DNA from: JBOCEF01 sp050586345 | GTDB lineage: Bacteria; Pseudomonadota; Alphaproteobacteria; Rhodobacterales; Rhodobacteraceae | Reading direction: 5' to 3' | DNA: 64,000 bases | NCBI RefSeq assembly: GCF_050586345.1 | Contig: NZ_JBOCEF010000005.1 | Span: 85,919-149,918 of the forward strand | In this document: in pieces, positions 35,127 through 44,708 of the stretch | Layout of the letters: each line of letters opens with the position of its first letter | How positions within the stretch are numbered: position 1 is the stretch's first letter | Notes under the pieces: generated by a model | What the model was told of the DNA's origin: nothing | Database searches by the model: none | What the model saw: the letters and a program-made list of their open reading frames with translations, nothing else | Made by a program: the position numbers and the translations under genes

Positions 35127-35660
35127 ATGAGCAGCATCTCCCTTTCCCGCGCCGCCCTCGCCGCCCTGCTGGCGCTGGGCCTGGCGGCCTGTTCGAACAC
35201 CACCGAGGAGGAGGCCGCCGCGCTGTCCAACCTCGGGGCCGGCGCCGGCGCGAACGGCGCCAACGCCGCCGCGGGCGCGCTCGACCCGACCTCGATCGAG
35301 TATTTCGAGACCGAGATCGGCGACCGCGTCCTGTTCGCCACCGACAGCTCCTCGCTGTCGCCCGAGGCGCAGGCGACCCTGCGCGCCCAGGCGCAGTGGC
35401 TGATGGCCAACCCGGCCCGCTCGGCCATCGTCGAGGGCCACGCGGATGAGCGCGGCACGCGCGAGTACAACCTCGCGCTCGGCGCCCGCCGCGCCGCCGC
35501 CGCGCGCAACTTCCTGGTGGCCGAGGGCGTGGACCCGTCCCGCCTGCGCTCGGTCACCTTCGGCAAGGAACGCCCCGAGGCGCTGTGCTCGGCCGACGCC
35601 TGCTGGTCCCAGAACCGCCGCGCCGTGACCGTGATGGCCGGCCCGGGCCCGGTGTCCTGA
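35127..35660 (+). CDS. pal: peptidoglycan-associated lipoprotein Pal
   Basis: Outer membrane lipoprotein that binds peptidoglycan. The 177-residue protein has a lipobox LAAC (Cys22) after a short signal peptide and an OmpA-like domain with IVEGHADERGTREYNLALG, the diaminopimelate-binding segment. A good GAGGAG lies 8 bases before the ATG. The 128-bp tolB-pal gap is GC-rich with weak hairpins, and the pal stop overlaps the cpoB start. Confidence 0.97.
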   Translation: MSSISLSRAALAALLALGLAACSNTTEEEAAALSNLGAGAGANGANAAAGALDPTSIEYFETEIGDRVLFATDSSSLSPEAQATLRAQAQWLMANPARSAIVEGHADERGTREYNLALGARRAAAARNFLVAEGVDPSRLRSVTFGKERPEALCSADACWSQNRRAVTVMAGPGPVS

Positions 35661-36418
35661 TGACCGCCCTTTCGATCAGCGCGCGCGCCCGGGGCCTGTC
35701 CCGGGCGCGCGCCGCCCTGCTGGCGCTGGCCGTCTCCCCCGCGCTCGTCGCCCCCGCCCACGCCCAGCAGGCGGCGGGCTCCGAGGCGGTGGTGCGGATC
35801 CAGCAGCTCGAGGAAGAGATCCGGCGCCTGAACGGGCGGCTGGAGCAGCTCGAGCACCGGCTGGACCGCGTCGCCCGCGACGGCGGGATGCGGATCGGCG
35901 CGCTGGAATCGCAGATGCTGGAGCAGCAGGGGCTCGACCCCTCGATCCTCGGCGACCCGGCGCCGCTGGGCGATCTGTCGACCGGCGCCACGGCCGCGCA
36001 GGCCACCGGCTCCACCGCGCCGGTGGTGGCGGTGTCCGAGCAGACCGAGTTCGACGCCGCGGTGCGGATGATCCAGACCGGCGATCCCGCGGGCGGGCGG
36101 GCCGAGCTCGAGGCTTTCCGCCGCGCCTATCCCGACAGCCCGCTGTCCGGCCAGGCGCAGCACTGGATCGGCGAGTCGCTGTTCCTGACCAATGACTTCC
36201 GCCGCGCGGCGCAGGTCTACCTGGGCAACATCACCGAGCATCCGGGCAATGCGCGCGCGCCCGAGAGCCTGATCGGCCTCGCCCTCTCGCTCGAGAAGCT
36301 CGGCCAGGTCGGCGAGGCCTGCCTGACCCTGTCCGAGGCGCCGCGCCGCCACCCCAACGCGGCCGAGGCGCTGGCGCGGGCGGCGGCGGAGGCGACGCGC
36401 CTCGGCTGCGACGGCTGA
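35660..36418 (+). CDS. cpoB: Tol-Pal system protein CpoB (YbgF)
   Basis: Periplasmic coordinator of peptidoglycan synthesis with Tol-Pal constriction. The 252-residue protein has a signal peptide (ending APAHAQ, residue 36), a coiled coil (VVRIQQLEEEIRRLNGRLEQ), a linker and C-terminal TPR repeats (TEFDAAVRMIQTGDPAGGRA, then SPLSGQAQHWIGESL). It overlaps pal as TGATG and is the last gene of the tol-pal cluster. Confidence 0.93.
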   Translation: MTALSISARARGLSRARAALLALAVSPALVAPAHAQQAAGSEAVVRIQQLEEEIRRLNGRLEQLEHRLDRVARDGGMRIGALESQMLEQQGLDPSILGDPAPLGDLSTGATAAQATGSTAPVVAVSEQTEFDAAVRMIQTGDPAGGRAELEAFRRAYPDSPLSGQAQHWIGESLFLTNDFRRAAQVYLGNITEHPGNARAPESLIGLALSLEKLGQVGEACLTLSEAPRRHPNAAEALARAAAEATRLGCDG

Positions 36419-36432
36419 GCGGGCGGGGCGGG

Positions 36433-37782
36433 ATGACCGCCGCGTCGCCCACGCCGCCCCCGACATGGCGCGCCCCGGGGCCGGACCGCCCCGGGGACGC
36501 CGCGGCCGCCGCCGCGGCGCAGGCGACGATCCACGCGGCGCTGGACCGGCTGGCCCCTGACGGCGCGCTGGGCGTCGCCCTTTCCGGCGGGTCCGACAGC
36601 CTCGGGCTGACCCTCGCCGCCCGGGACTGGGCCGCGGCGCGGGGCAGGGCGCTGCACGCCGTCACCATCGACCACCGCCTGCGCCCGGAAAGCGCCGCCG
36701 AGGCCGCCCATGCCGGGGCGGTCTGCGCGGGGCTCGGCATTCCCCACGACATCCTGGCCTGGGAGCATGACGGCGCGCCCGCGGGCAACCTCGCCGCCGC
36801 CGCCCGCGATGCGCGCCGCCGCCTGCTGGCCGACTGGGCGGCGGGGCGCTGCGCCGCGGTGCTGCTGGGCCACACGCGGGACGACCAGGCCGAAACGCTG
36901 CTGCTGCGCCTCGCCCGCGGGGCGGGGGTGGACGGGCTCTCGGCCATGGCCGAGAGCGCGCGGACCGAGGCCGGGCTGCCGCTGCTGCGCCCCGCGCTCG
37001 GGGCCTCGCGCGAGGGGCTGCGGGCGCTGTGCCGCCGCCACGGGCTCGGCTGGGTCGAGGACCCGACCAACGACGACCTCTCCCACGACCGCCCCCGCGC
37101 CCGCGCCGCGCTCGCCGCCCTTGCGCCGCTGGGGATCGACGCCGCGGGGCTGGCGGCGACGGCGGACCGGCTGCGCGGGCAGCGCGCGGCGCTCGAGGCG
37201 CAGGCGGAGGCGCTGAGCGCAGCGGCGCTCGAAGACGCCGGGGCGGGGGCGCTGCGGCTCGATCTGTCCGCCTGGCGGACGGCGCCGCGCGACATCCGGC
37301 TGCGGGTCCTCGCCGGGGCGCTGCATCGCGTCGCAGGGGGCGCGCGCCCGCGGGCCCGCGCGCTCGGTCCGCTGGCCGATGCGCTGGAGGCGGCGGGGGA
37401 GGGGGCGATGCCCGCCCGCGCGCTGGCCGGCACGCTGACCTCGGCCGCCGGCGGGGCGGCGCTGATCCACCGCGAGCCCGCCGCCCTGCCGCCCCCGGTC
37501 CCGGCCCGCCCGGGCGCCGCCTGGGACGGCCGCTGGCGGGTGGAAAATCCGCCCGAGGGGTGCGTTTTGGGGGCGCTGGGGGCGGCGGGCCTCTCGGCCC
37601 TGAAGCGCGCCCGGGCGGATGGCGCCTGGACCCCGCCCGCCGCCTGGGCGGCCCTGCCGCGCGCCGCCCGCGCCGCCGCCCCGGCGCTGATGCGCGCAGG
37701 CGCGTTGCTCCGCTGCCCCCATGCGGCGTATCCTGACCCGGCGCCGGGGCCGGTCCTTCATGATGATCGTGGGACGAAGTAA
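36433..37782 (+). CDS. tilS: tRNA(Ile)-lysidine synthase
   Basis: Modifies C34 of the CAU-anticodon isoleucine tRNA to lysidine using ATP and lysine. The 449-residue protein has the PP-loop SGGSDSLGL (about 50-58), VTIDHRLRPES, GHTRDDQAETLLLRLARG and WVEDPTND, all TilS hallmarks. The C-terminal part is Ala/Arg-rich and weakly conserved. It lies between cpoB and ftsH, its usual place in alphaproteobacteria. Confidence 0.93.
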   Translation: MTAASPTPPPTWRAPGPDRPGDAAAAAAAQATIHAALDRLAPDGALGVALSGGSDSLGLTLAARDWAAARGRALHAVTIDHRLRPESAAEAAHAGAVCAGLGIPHDILAWEHDGAPAGNLAAAARDARRRLLADWAAGRCAAVLLGHTRDDQAETLLLRLARGAGVDGLSAMAESARTEAGLPLLRPALGASREGLRALCRRHGLGWVEDPTNDDLSHDRPRARAALAALAPLGIDAAGLAATADRLRGQRAALEAQAEALSAAALEDAGAGALRLDLSAWRTAPRDIRLRVLAGALHRVAGGARPRARALGPLADALEAAGEGAMPARALAGTLTSAAGGAALIHREPAALPPPVPARPGAAWDGRWRVENPPEGCVLGALGAAGLSALKRARADGAWTPPAAWAALPRAARAAAPALMRAGALLRCPHAAYPDPAPGPVLHDDRGTK

Positions 37783-37828
37783 CGCCCCCTAAGGGCCCTT
37801 CGCGGATGATGCGCCGGTGAAAGCCGCG

Positions 37829-37856
37829 TTGAAACCCGGCCCCCCGACCCTATGTT
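37829..37856 (+). promoter_or_regulatory. ftsH promoter, sigma32 (RpoH)-like
   Basis: GTTGAAA (37828-37834) is followed 13 nt later by CCCTATGTT (37848-37856), which resembles alphaproteobacterial heat-shock promoters. The same bases also fit sigma70 (TTGAAA, 16 nt, TATGTT). It lies about 80 bp before the ftsH start. ftsH is a known RpoH target in proteobacteria. Confidence 0.5.
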
Positions 37857-37937
37857 GGGCGGAACCCCTTGGACGCGAGTCGCGCGACACCCCCGCGCGC
37901 CGCGTCCGTCCGACGCCTCGTGTCTGTGGAGATACCT

Positions 37938-39854
<1,917 letters not shown>

Positions 39855-39874
39855 CGCGCCGGGACGGAACGAAA

Positions 39875-39912
39875 AAGCGCCCCGCCGGGAGACCGGCGGG
39901 GCGCTTCGCGTT
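39875..39912 (+). terminator. strong terminator after ftsH
   Basis: A perfect 14-bp stem AAGCGCCCCGCCGG / CCGGCGGGGCGCTT (39875-39888 with 39893-39906), loop GAGA, then CGCGTTTC. Confidence 0.85.
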
Positions 39913-40208
39913 TCGGGGGGCGCGGGCCTTCGGAGTGATGCGCCGCCGGGGGACGGCGGGGGCCAGGCGGGGCGGCCCGCCTCAGGGGGGACAAGCCCCC
40001 CGTTCGCCAGGCCGCGCGCGCCCGGGGCGCGCGGGCGCGGGGTGGGCAGGGGCAGGGCGCCGCGAGAGGGGACGCGGCGGCCGGCGCTCGGAACTGAACG
40101 GAGGGCGCGGGGGAGAGGGGGGCGCTATGGGGCCGGGCCTGGTCGCGGTCGGCGCGGGGCAGGCGTAAAGGGCTGGACGCCGGGGGCCGAGCGGGCTTCA
40201 CGTCAGGG

Positions 40209-40291
40209 CGTGGCGGCGTGGCGGCGTGGCGGCGTGGCGGCGTGGCGGCGTGGCGGCGTGGCGGCGTGGCGGCGTGGCGGCGTGGCGGCGT
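40209..40291. repeat. 8-bp tandem repeat CGTGGCGG running into the gap
   Basis: More than ten uninterrupted copies of CGTGGCGG end exactly at the N run. The array probably continues into the gap and caused the assembly break. Confidence 0.9.
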
Positions 40292-40391
40292 NNNNNNNNN
40301 NNNNNNNNNNNNNNNNNNNNNNNNNNNNNNNNNNNNNNNNNNNNNNNNNNNNNNNNNNNNNNNNNNNNNNNNNNNNNNNNNNNNNNNNNNN
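40292..40391. other. assembly gap (100 N)
   Basis: Exactly 100 N, the conventional filler for a scaffold gap of unknown size. Real distance and content here are unknown. Confidence 0.98.
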
Positions 40392-40432
40392 GGCCTGCGC
40401 CGACCCCGCCTCCCCTCGCCCCGCCCCGGCGG

Positions 40433-41110
40433 TCAGCCCGCCAGGGCGCCTTCCAGCAGCGCGTCGAAGGCCCGGCGCTCCGACTCCATCGACAGCTCGG
40501 CGCGGCGGGCGGCGAACCAGTCGCCCATCGCCTCGTCCGCGGCGCCGCCGCGTGGCGGAACCAGGTCCCGCGCCGCGGCCTCGTCGGCCAGCGCCGCCAC
40601 AGCGTCATGCGCGGGCCGCGCCGCGGGTCCGAGCCCGTCCAGCGCCGCGACCACGGTCGCCACGCCGGCGGCCGCGTCGGCCCCGCGCCGCCCGGTTTCC
40701 CCGACATGCCGCTCGAGGCTCTCCAGCAGGTCGGCGGCGCTGCGGCAGGCCTGCTCCAGCTGGTCCGCCGCCGCCGAGGCGTCGGCGCCGATCAGCGCCG
40801 CGGCCATGGCGGCGGTCCGTTCCAGCGTCGTGGCGGCGGCGGCGGACTTGTCACGCACCCACGTCGTCAACTCCGCCATCTCGTTCGAGATCACCATCAG
40901 CGCGCGCCCGTCCGGCCCGGCCCGCGCGCAGCTGATCGCGGCGTTGACGCTCAGCGTCTGGATCCGGCGCTCGGCCCGGCGCAGGTGCGACAGGCGCCCG
41001 GAAATGCCCTGCACCGCCTGTTCCAGCCGCGCGTTGGCGTCGCCGAGCCGCGCGTATTCGGCGCGGCCCGCGGTCAGCCGGTCCTCGGCCCGGCGCAGCC
41101 CCTCGGCCAT
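40433..41110 (-). pseudogene. MCP-like chemotaxis protein, downstream part after an in-frame TAG
   Basis: 225 residues, all helical. IQTLSVNAAISCARAGPDGR, continuing ALMVISNEM, matches the methyl-accepting-protein hairpin tip region (LA-NAA-EAARAGE-GRGFAVVA-EV) in degenerate form. It is in the same frame as the upstream part (41144-42079), separated by one TAG and 11 sense codons. No ribosome binding site is seen before its first ATG. The simplest reading is that both parts once formed, or still form by read-through, a single soluble protein of about 548 residues with no membrane span. A separately translated gene is possible. Confidence 0.55.
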
Positions 41111-41143
41111 CGCGGCGGTGGCCCCGGCCTCGGACGGGGCGCC

Positions 41144-42079
41144 CTAGGCGGCCCGCGCGGCCTCGCCGGCCAGCGTGTCGCGCAGCACCGCCGCCGCGTC
41201 CCGCCAGTCCGCCCGGCGGTCCGCGAACTCGGCCGCGGCGACGGCGATCATGCCGTCGGCCAGCGCCTTGGCCGTCGCCATCGCGGCGGGGGGCAGGTCC
41301 TCCTCCTCGGCCCGGCGCAGCAGCCCGGCCATGTGGTCGAGGCGCTGCGAGACCGCGTCGCTGATCTGCAGCGCGCTCATCAGGTTGGAGAGGCCCTTCA
41401 GCGCCCGCTCGGCCGAGGTCTTGCGCGCGCCGTCACGGGCGCGGGCGTCCTCGGCATGGGCCCGCAGCCCCTCGAGCGCGCGGTCCAGCGCCGGGGCGAC
41501 GGCGATCAGGCGCAGCGCGCCGAGCCGCCCGGCCAGGGCCTCGACCTCCTCCATCGCGGCGGCGAGCCCTGCGCGGGCTTCCTCGACCCGCGCGGCGGAG
41601 GCGGAGAGCTCGGCGGCGGCCTCGCTCATCTCCCGGGTGTAGATCGCGCGCAGGCGGGCCCCGAGCGGCAGCGGCGCGGCGGCCACGCGGGCGCCGAGGG
41701 CGACGATGTCGATGGTCCGGGCGACGCGGCGCAGCTCGGTCAGCGCATCGTCGGCGGTCTTGAGCGTGGCGCGCAGCGCGCGCCCGGCCCGCACCCCGTC
41801 GGCGCCGTGGGCGTCCATGGTCTCCGCCGCGGCGCGGATCTCGCCGATCGCGCCGGACAGGGCGGCGAGCGGGGTCTGCCGCGCCTCCTCGGACAGCGCG
41901 CGGAACGACTCCAGCGCGCCGCTGACGGCGATGGTGGCGTCCACCAGCGGCTCGGTCGCCGCGGCGTAGCCCTCGTCCACCAGCCGGCGGGCGGCGTCGA
42001 TCGCCTCGGCCCGCGGGCCGGGGGGCATGGATGCGGGCCGCCCGGGCGCGGGCTGCGCTGACACGGCGCGTCCCCTCAT
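41144..42079 (-). CDS. soluble MCP-like / chemotaxis-associated helical protein, upstream part
   Basis: A 311-residue, almost entirely alpha-helical protein without membrane spans. It carries TIDIVALGARVAAAPL and ALQISDAVSQRLDHMAGLL, which resemble segments of cytoplasmic methyl-accepting-type proteins that precede the signalling hairpin. It overlaps the cheB stop by four bases (ATGA), so it belongs to the chemotaxis operon and is probably translated with CheB. The frame ends at TAG (41144-41146), after which the same frame continues with a hairpin-like region. Its job, perhaps scaffolding or reception in the cytoplasm, is inference. Confidence 0.65.
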   Translation of the reverse strand: MRGRAVSAQPAPGRPASMPPGPRAEAIDAARRLVDEGYAAATEPLVDATIAVSGALESFRALSEEARQTPLAALSGAIGEIRAAAETMDAHGADGVRAGRALRATLKTADDALTELRRVARTIDIVALGARVAAAPLPLGARLRAIYTREMSEAAAELSASAARVEEARAGLAAAMEEVEALAGRLGALRLIAVAPALDRALEGLRAHAEDARARDGARKTSAERALKGLSNLMSALQISDAVSQRLDHMAGLLRRAEEEDLPPAAMATAKALADGMIAVAAAEFADRRADWRDAAAVLRDTLAGEAARAA

Positions 42080-43233
42080 CGCCCGGCGACCGCCCTGGCC
42101 CGGCCCGCCTCGGAGAGCAGCGCCCCGGCGATGCGGTCGAGCGGGATCGACCGCTGCGCGCCGCCGCGCTCCAGCGCCTCGCGCGGCATGCCGTAGACGA
42201 CGCAGCTCGCCTCGTCCTGGGCCAGGGTGCGGGCCCCGCAGCGGTGCAGGTCCAGCATCCCCTCGGCCCCGTCGTCGCCCATGCCGGTCAGGATCGCGGC
42301 GCCCACGTTGGGCCCCGCGGCATAGGCGGCCGAGCGGAACAGCACGTCCACCGACGGGCGGTGGCGCGAGATCGGCGGTCCGTCGAACACCGCGACGCGG
42401 TAGGCGCGGTCATAGCGGCGCAGGGCCATGTGCAGCGCCCCGGGGGCGAGCAGCGCGAGGCCGGGCGCCAGCGTGTCGCCGTCGCGCGCCTCGCGCACCG
42501 TCATCGCGGAGATGGCGTCGAGCCGCCGCGCGAAGGTGGCGGTGAAATGCTCGGGCATGTGCTGGACGATGACCATGCCGGGCGCGTCGGCGGGCATCCC
42601 GCGCAGCAGCACCTGCAGCGCGTCGGTGCCGCCGGTCGAGGCGCCGATGCACAGCACCGGCGGCGTCGGCGGGATGCGCGCGACATGACCGGCGAGCTTG
42701 CCGTCCGGGATCGTCGGGATGATGCGCTCCACCCGCAGCTTCGGCTCGGGCGGGGCGTGCTGCGCCGGGCCGCGCCGCTCGGCCCCGCTGCGCCGTTCCG
42801 CACCGCCGAGCCGCGCGCAGGCCGCCCCGACCAGGGCCTGGCGGATCGCCGCGCCCTGTTCCTCGAGGCTGCGGGTCCCGCCCGCCTGCGGCTTGGCGAT
42901 GGCGTCCACCGCCCCGGCCTCCAGCGCCTCGATCAACGGGACCGACCCCTCGGCCGCGAGGCTCGAGCAGATCACCACCGGGGTGGGGCGCTGGGCCATC
43001 AGCTTGCGCAGGAAGGTGACGCCGTCCATGCGCGGCGGCTCGAGATCCAGCAGGATCACGTCCGGCGCCTCGCGCCGCATCCGGTCGGCCGCGACATAGG
43101 GATCGGCCGCGGTGGCCATCACCTCGAGCCGCCGGTCAGCTTCCACGATCCGCGTCAGCGCCTGCCGCATGGAGGCGCTGTCATCGACGATCAGCACCCG
43201 GATCGGCCCGGCTCCCCGCGTCGGCGCGTTCAT
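42076..43233 (-). CDS. cheB: chemotaxis-specific protein-glutamate methylesterase CheB
   Basis: Removes methyl groups from, and deamidates, chemoreceptors for adaptation. The 385-residue protein has an N-terminal receiver (VLIVDDSASMR; phospho-acceptor Asp63 in ILLDLEPPRMDG; Lys114) and a C-terminal methylesterase with Ser199 (CIGASTGGT), His225 (VQHMPEHF) and Asp320/321 (TGMGDDGAEG). The start at 43233 (MNAPTRGAG) was chosen because the longer frame adds unrelated residues that run into cheR. It lies between cheR and the MCP-like gene. Confidence 0.95.
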   Translation of the reverse strand: MNAPTRGAGPIRVLIVDDSASMRQALTRIVEADRRLEVMATAADPYVAADRMRREAPDVILLDLEPPRMDGVTFLRKLMAQRPTPVVICSSLAAEGSVPLIEALEAGAVDAIAKPQAGGTRSLEEQGAAIRQALVGAACARLGGAERRSGAERRGPAQHAPPEPKLRVERIIPTIPDGKLAGHVARIPPTPPVLCIGASTGGTDALQVLLRGMPADAPGMVIVQHMPEHFTATFARRLDAISAMTVREARDGDTLAPGLALLAPGALHMALRRYDRAYRVAVFDGPPISRHRPSVDVLFRSAAYAAGPNVGAAILTGMGDDGAEGMLDLHRCGARTLAQDEASCVVYGMPREALERGGAQRSIPLDRIAGALLSEAGRARAVAGR

Positions 43234-43291
43234 GCCGCCCCCTCCGTCCTGTGCTTGCGAAAGGATGCGGGCGCGATGGTTTCGACCGCGT

Positions 43292-44089
43292 TTACGGGCC
43301 GACATAGGGTTCGGCATGGCCCAGCAGCAGGCAGCCGCCGGGGCGCAGGTGGCGCAGCAGCCGGCCGATCACGCGGCCCTGCGTCTCGCGGTCGAAATAG
43401 ATCAGCACGTTGCGCAGGAAGATCACGTCGACGTCGTCGTCCACCGGGTAGCGGTCGTCCATCAGGTTGATGCGCGCGAAGGACACGCGGCGGCGCAGCT
43501 CGGCCGCGATGCGCACCTGCCCGGCCATGTCGCCGCTGCGGCCGCGGCGCAGCCAGCGGTTCGCGGTCAGGGGGGCGACGGGCGCGGTCTCCTGGCTCGG
43601 GTAGATGCCCTGCGCGGCGCGGCGCAGCGCCTGTTCCGAGATGTCGGTGCCGAGGATCGCGAAGTCGAACTCCTGCGCGCCGTCCTGCTTCAGGTCGCCC
43701 AGGGTCATTGCGATGGACCACGGCTCGGCGCCGGTGGAGCAGGCCGCGCTCCAGACCTTCAGCCGCCGGGCGCGCCCGCGCAGAAGCTCGGGCACGATGC
43801 GGGTGCGCAGCAGCTCGAAATGCGCCGGCTCGCGCATGAAATCGGTCTTGTTGGTGGTGACGGCGTCGATCAGCCGCCGCCACTCGGACCCGCCGCGCCC
43901 CGAGGACAGCACCCCCGCGCACCAGGAGGACAGCGAGGTCGCCCCCGCGTCGCGGGCGCAGCGGCGCAGCCGTCCCTCCAGCATCACCCGCTTGGAGGGG
44001 GGCAGCTGGATCCCCGTCTCCTGCTGCGCCAGCGCGGAGACGCGCGCGAAATCCTCGGGCGAAAGCCGGTCGTCGTGAAGCATCGTCAT
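43292..44089 (-). CDS. cheR: chemotaxis protein methyltransferase CheR
   Basis: Methylates receptor glutamates with SAM. The 265-residue protein has the N-terminal helical domain (FARVSALAQQETGI), TTNKTDFMREPAHFELL, the SAM loop VWSAACSTGAEPWSIAM (112-128), ILGTDISEQAL, and the hallmark VDVIFLRNVLIYFD. The start is one of two close ATGs (44089, 44083). It is followed by cheB 58 bp downstream. Confidence 0.95.
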   Translation of the reverse strand: MTMLHDDRLSPEDFARVSALAQQETGIQLPPSKRVMLEGRLRRCARDAGATSLSSWCAGVLSSGRGGSEWRRLIDAVTTNKTDFMREPAHFELLRTRIVPELLRGRARRLKVWSAACSTGAEPWSIAMTLGDLKQDGAQEFDFAILGTDISEQALRRAAQGIYPSQETAPVAPLTANRWLRRGRSGDMAGQVRIAAELRRRVSFARINLMDDRYPVDDDVDVIFLRNVLIYFDRETQGRVIGRLLRHLRPGGCLLLGHAEPYVGP

Positions 44090-44135
44090 CTCTGGAAGAC
44101 CCGGGTTGAACGCGGTCGCGGCAATGGGGCGGCCG

Positions 44136-44708
44136 TCAGCGCCCGGAGGCGCCGAAGGTCGCGATTTCGCGGCCGAGCAGGCGGTCGGCGTCGAGCACGG
44201 CGACGAAGGCGCCGTCGCGGCGGCCGATCCCGGCCACCGCGTCCATCCGCGGGCCGTCGCCGCGGGGCCGCTCCAGCGCGCCGCGGTCGAGGGCGGCGAC
44301 CTCGTAGACCCGGTCGGTCTTGAGCCCGGCCACCCGCCCGTCGGACAGGCTGAGGACCAGGATCCGGGTGTCGTGGTCATCCATCCCGCAGCCGAGGCCG
44401 AGCAGCGCGCGCAGGTCGGCCACGGGGACCGAGCGGCCGCGCACGTCGATCATCCCCAGCATGGCCGAGGCGTTGCGCGGCAGGCGGGCGACGGGGCGCA
44501 GGTCGAGGATCTCCTGCACCCGCTCGACCGGGACGGCGTAGGTGTCGCCGTCCACGCCGAGGGTGACGAACTGCCCGTCATCGCGGATCCCGTCATCGCG
44601 GGGGCCGTCCTCGCCGGACCCGTCATCCGGGCCCGGACCGGCCGGCGCCGCGCCGCCGTTCCCGCGCCGCGCACCGGGCGCGTCGAGGGAGAGGTCGAAC
44701 CCGCTCAT
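44136..44708 (-). CDS. cheW: chemotaxis coupling protein CheW (copy 1)
   Basis: Adaptor between receptors and CheA. The 190-residue product has a 45-residue Gly/Asp/Pro-rich N-terminal tail, then a CheW SH3-like fold (FVTLGVDGDTYAVPVERVQE, MLGMIDVRGRSVPVADLRAL, ILVLSLSDGRVAGLKTDRVY). The start overlaps the upstream MCP stop as ATGA. A second cheW lies on the other side of the MCP gene. Confidence 0.92.
   Translation of the reverse strand: MSGFDLSLDAPGARRGNGGAAPAGPGPDDGSGEDGPRDDGIRDDGQFVTLGVDGDTYAVPVERVQEILDLRPVARLPRNASAMLGMIDVRGRSVPVADLRALLGLGCGMDDHDTRILVLSLSDGRVAGLKTDRVYEVAALDRGALERPRGDGPRMDAVAGIGRRDGAFVAVLDADRLLGREIATFGASGR

Larger units (their letters stand above)
39913..40432. other. gene-free region spanning an assembly gap
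   Basis: Extremely G-rich sequence without a believable gene, then the CGTGGCGG repeat, 100 N and about 40 bp to the stop of the MCP-like gene. All frames through the repeat are open but encode simple repeats. Confidence 0.6.

Noticed and set aside
40209..40291. CRISPR array
   Set aside because: The 8-bp units are contiguous with no spacers; a simple minisatellite.
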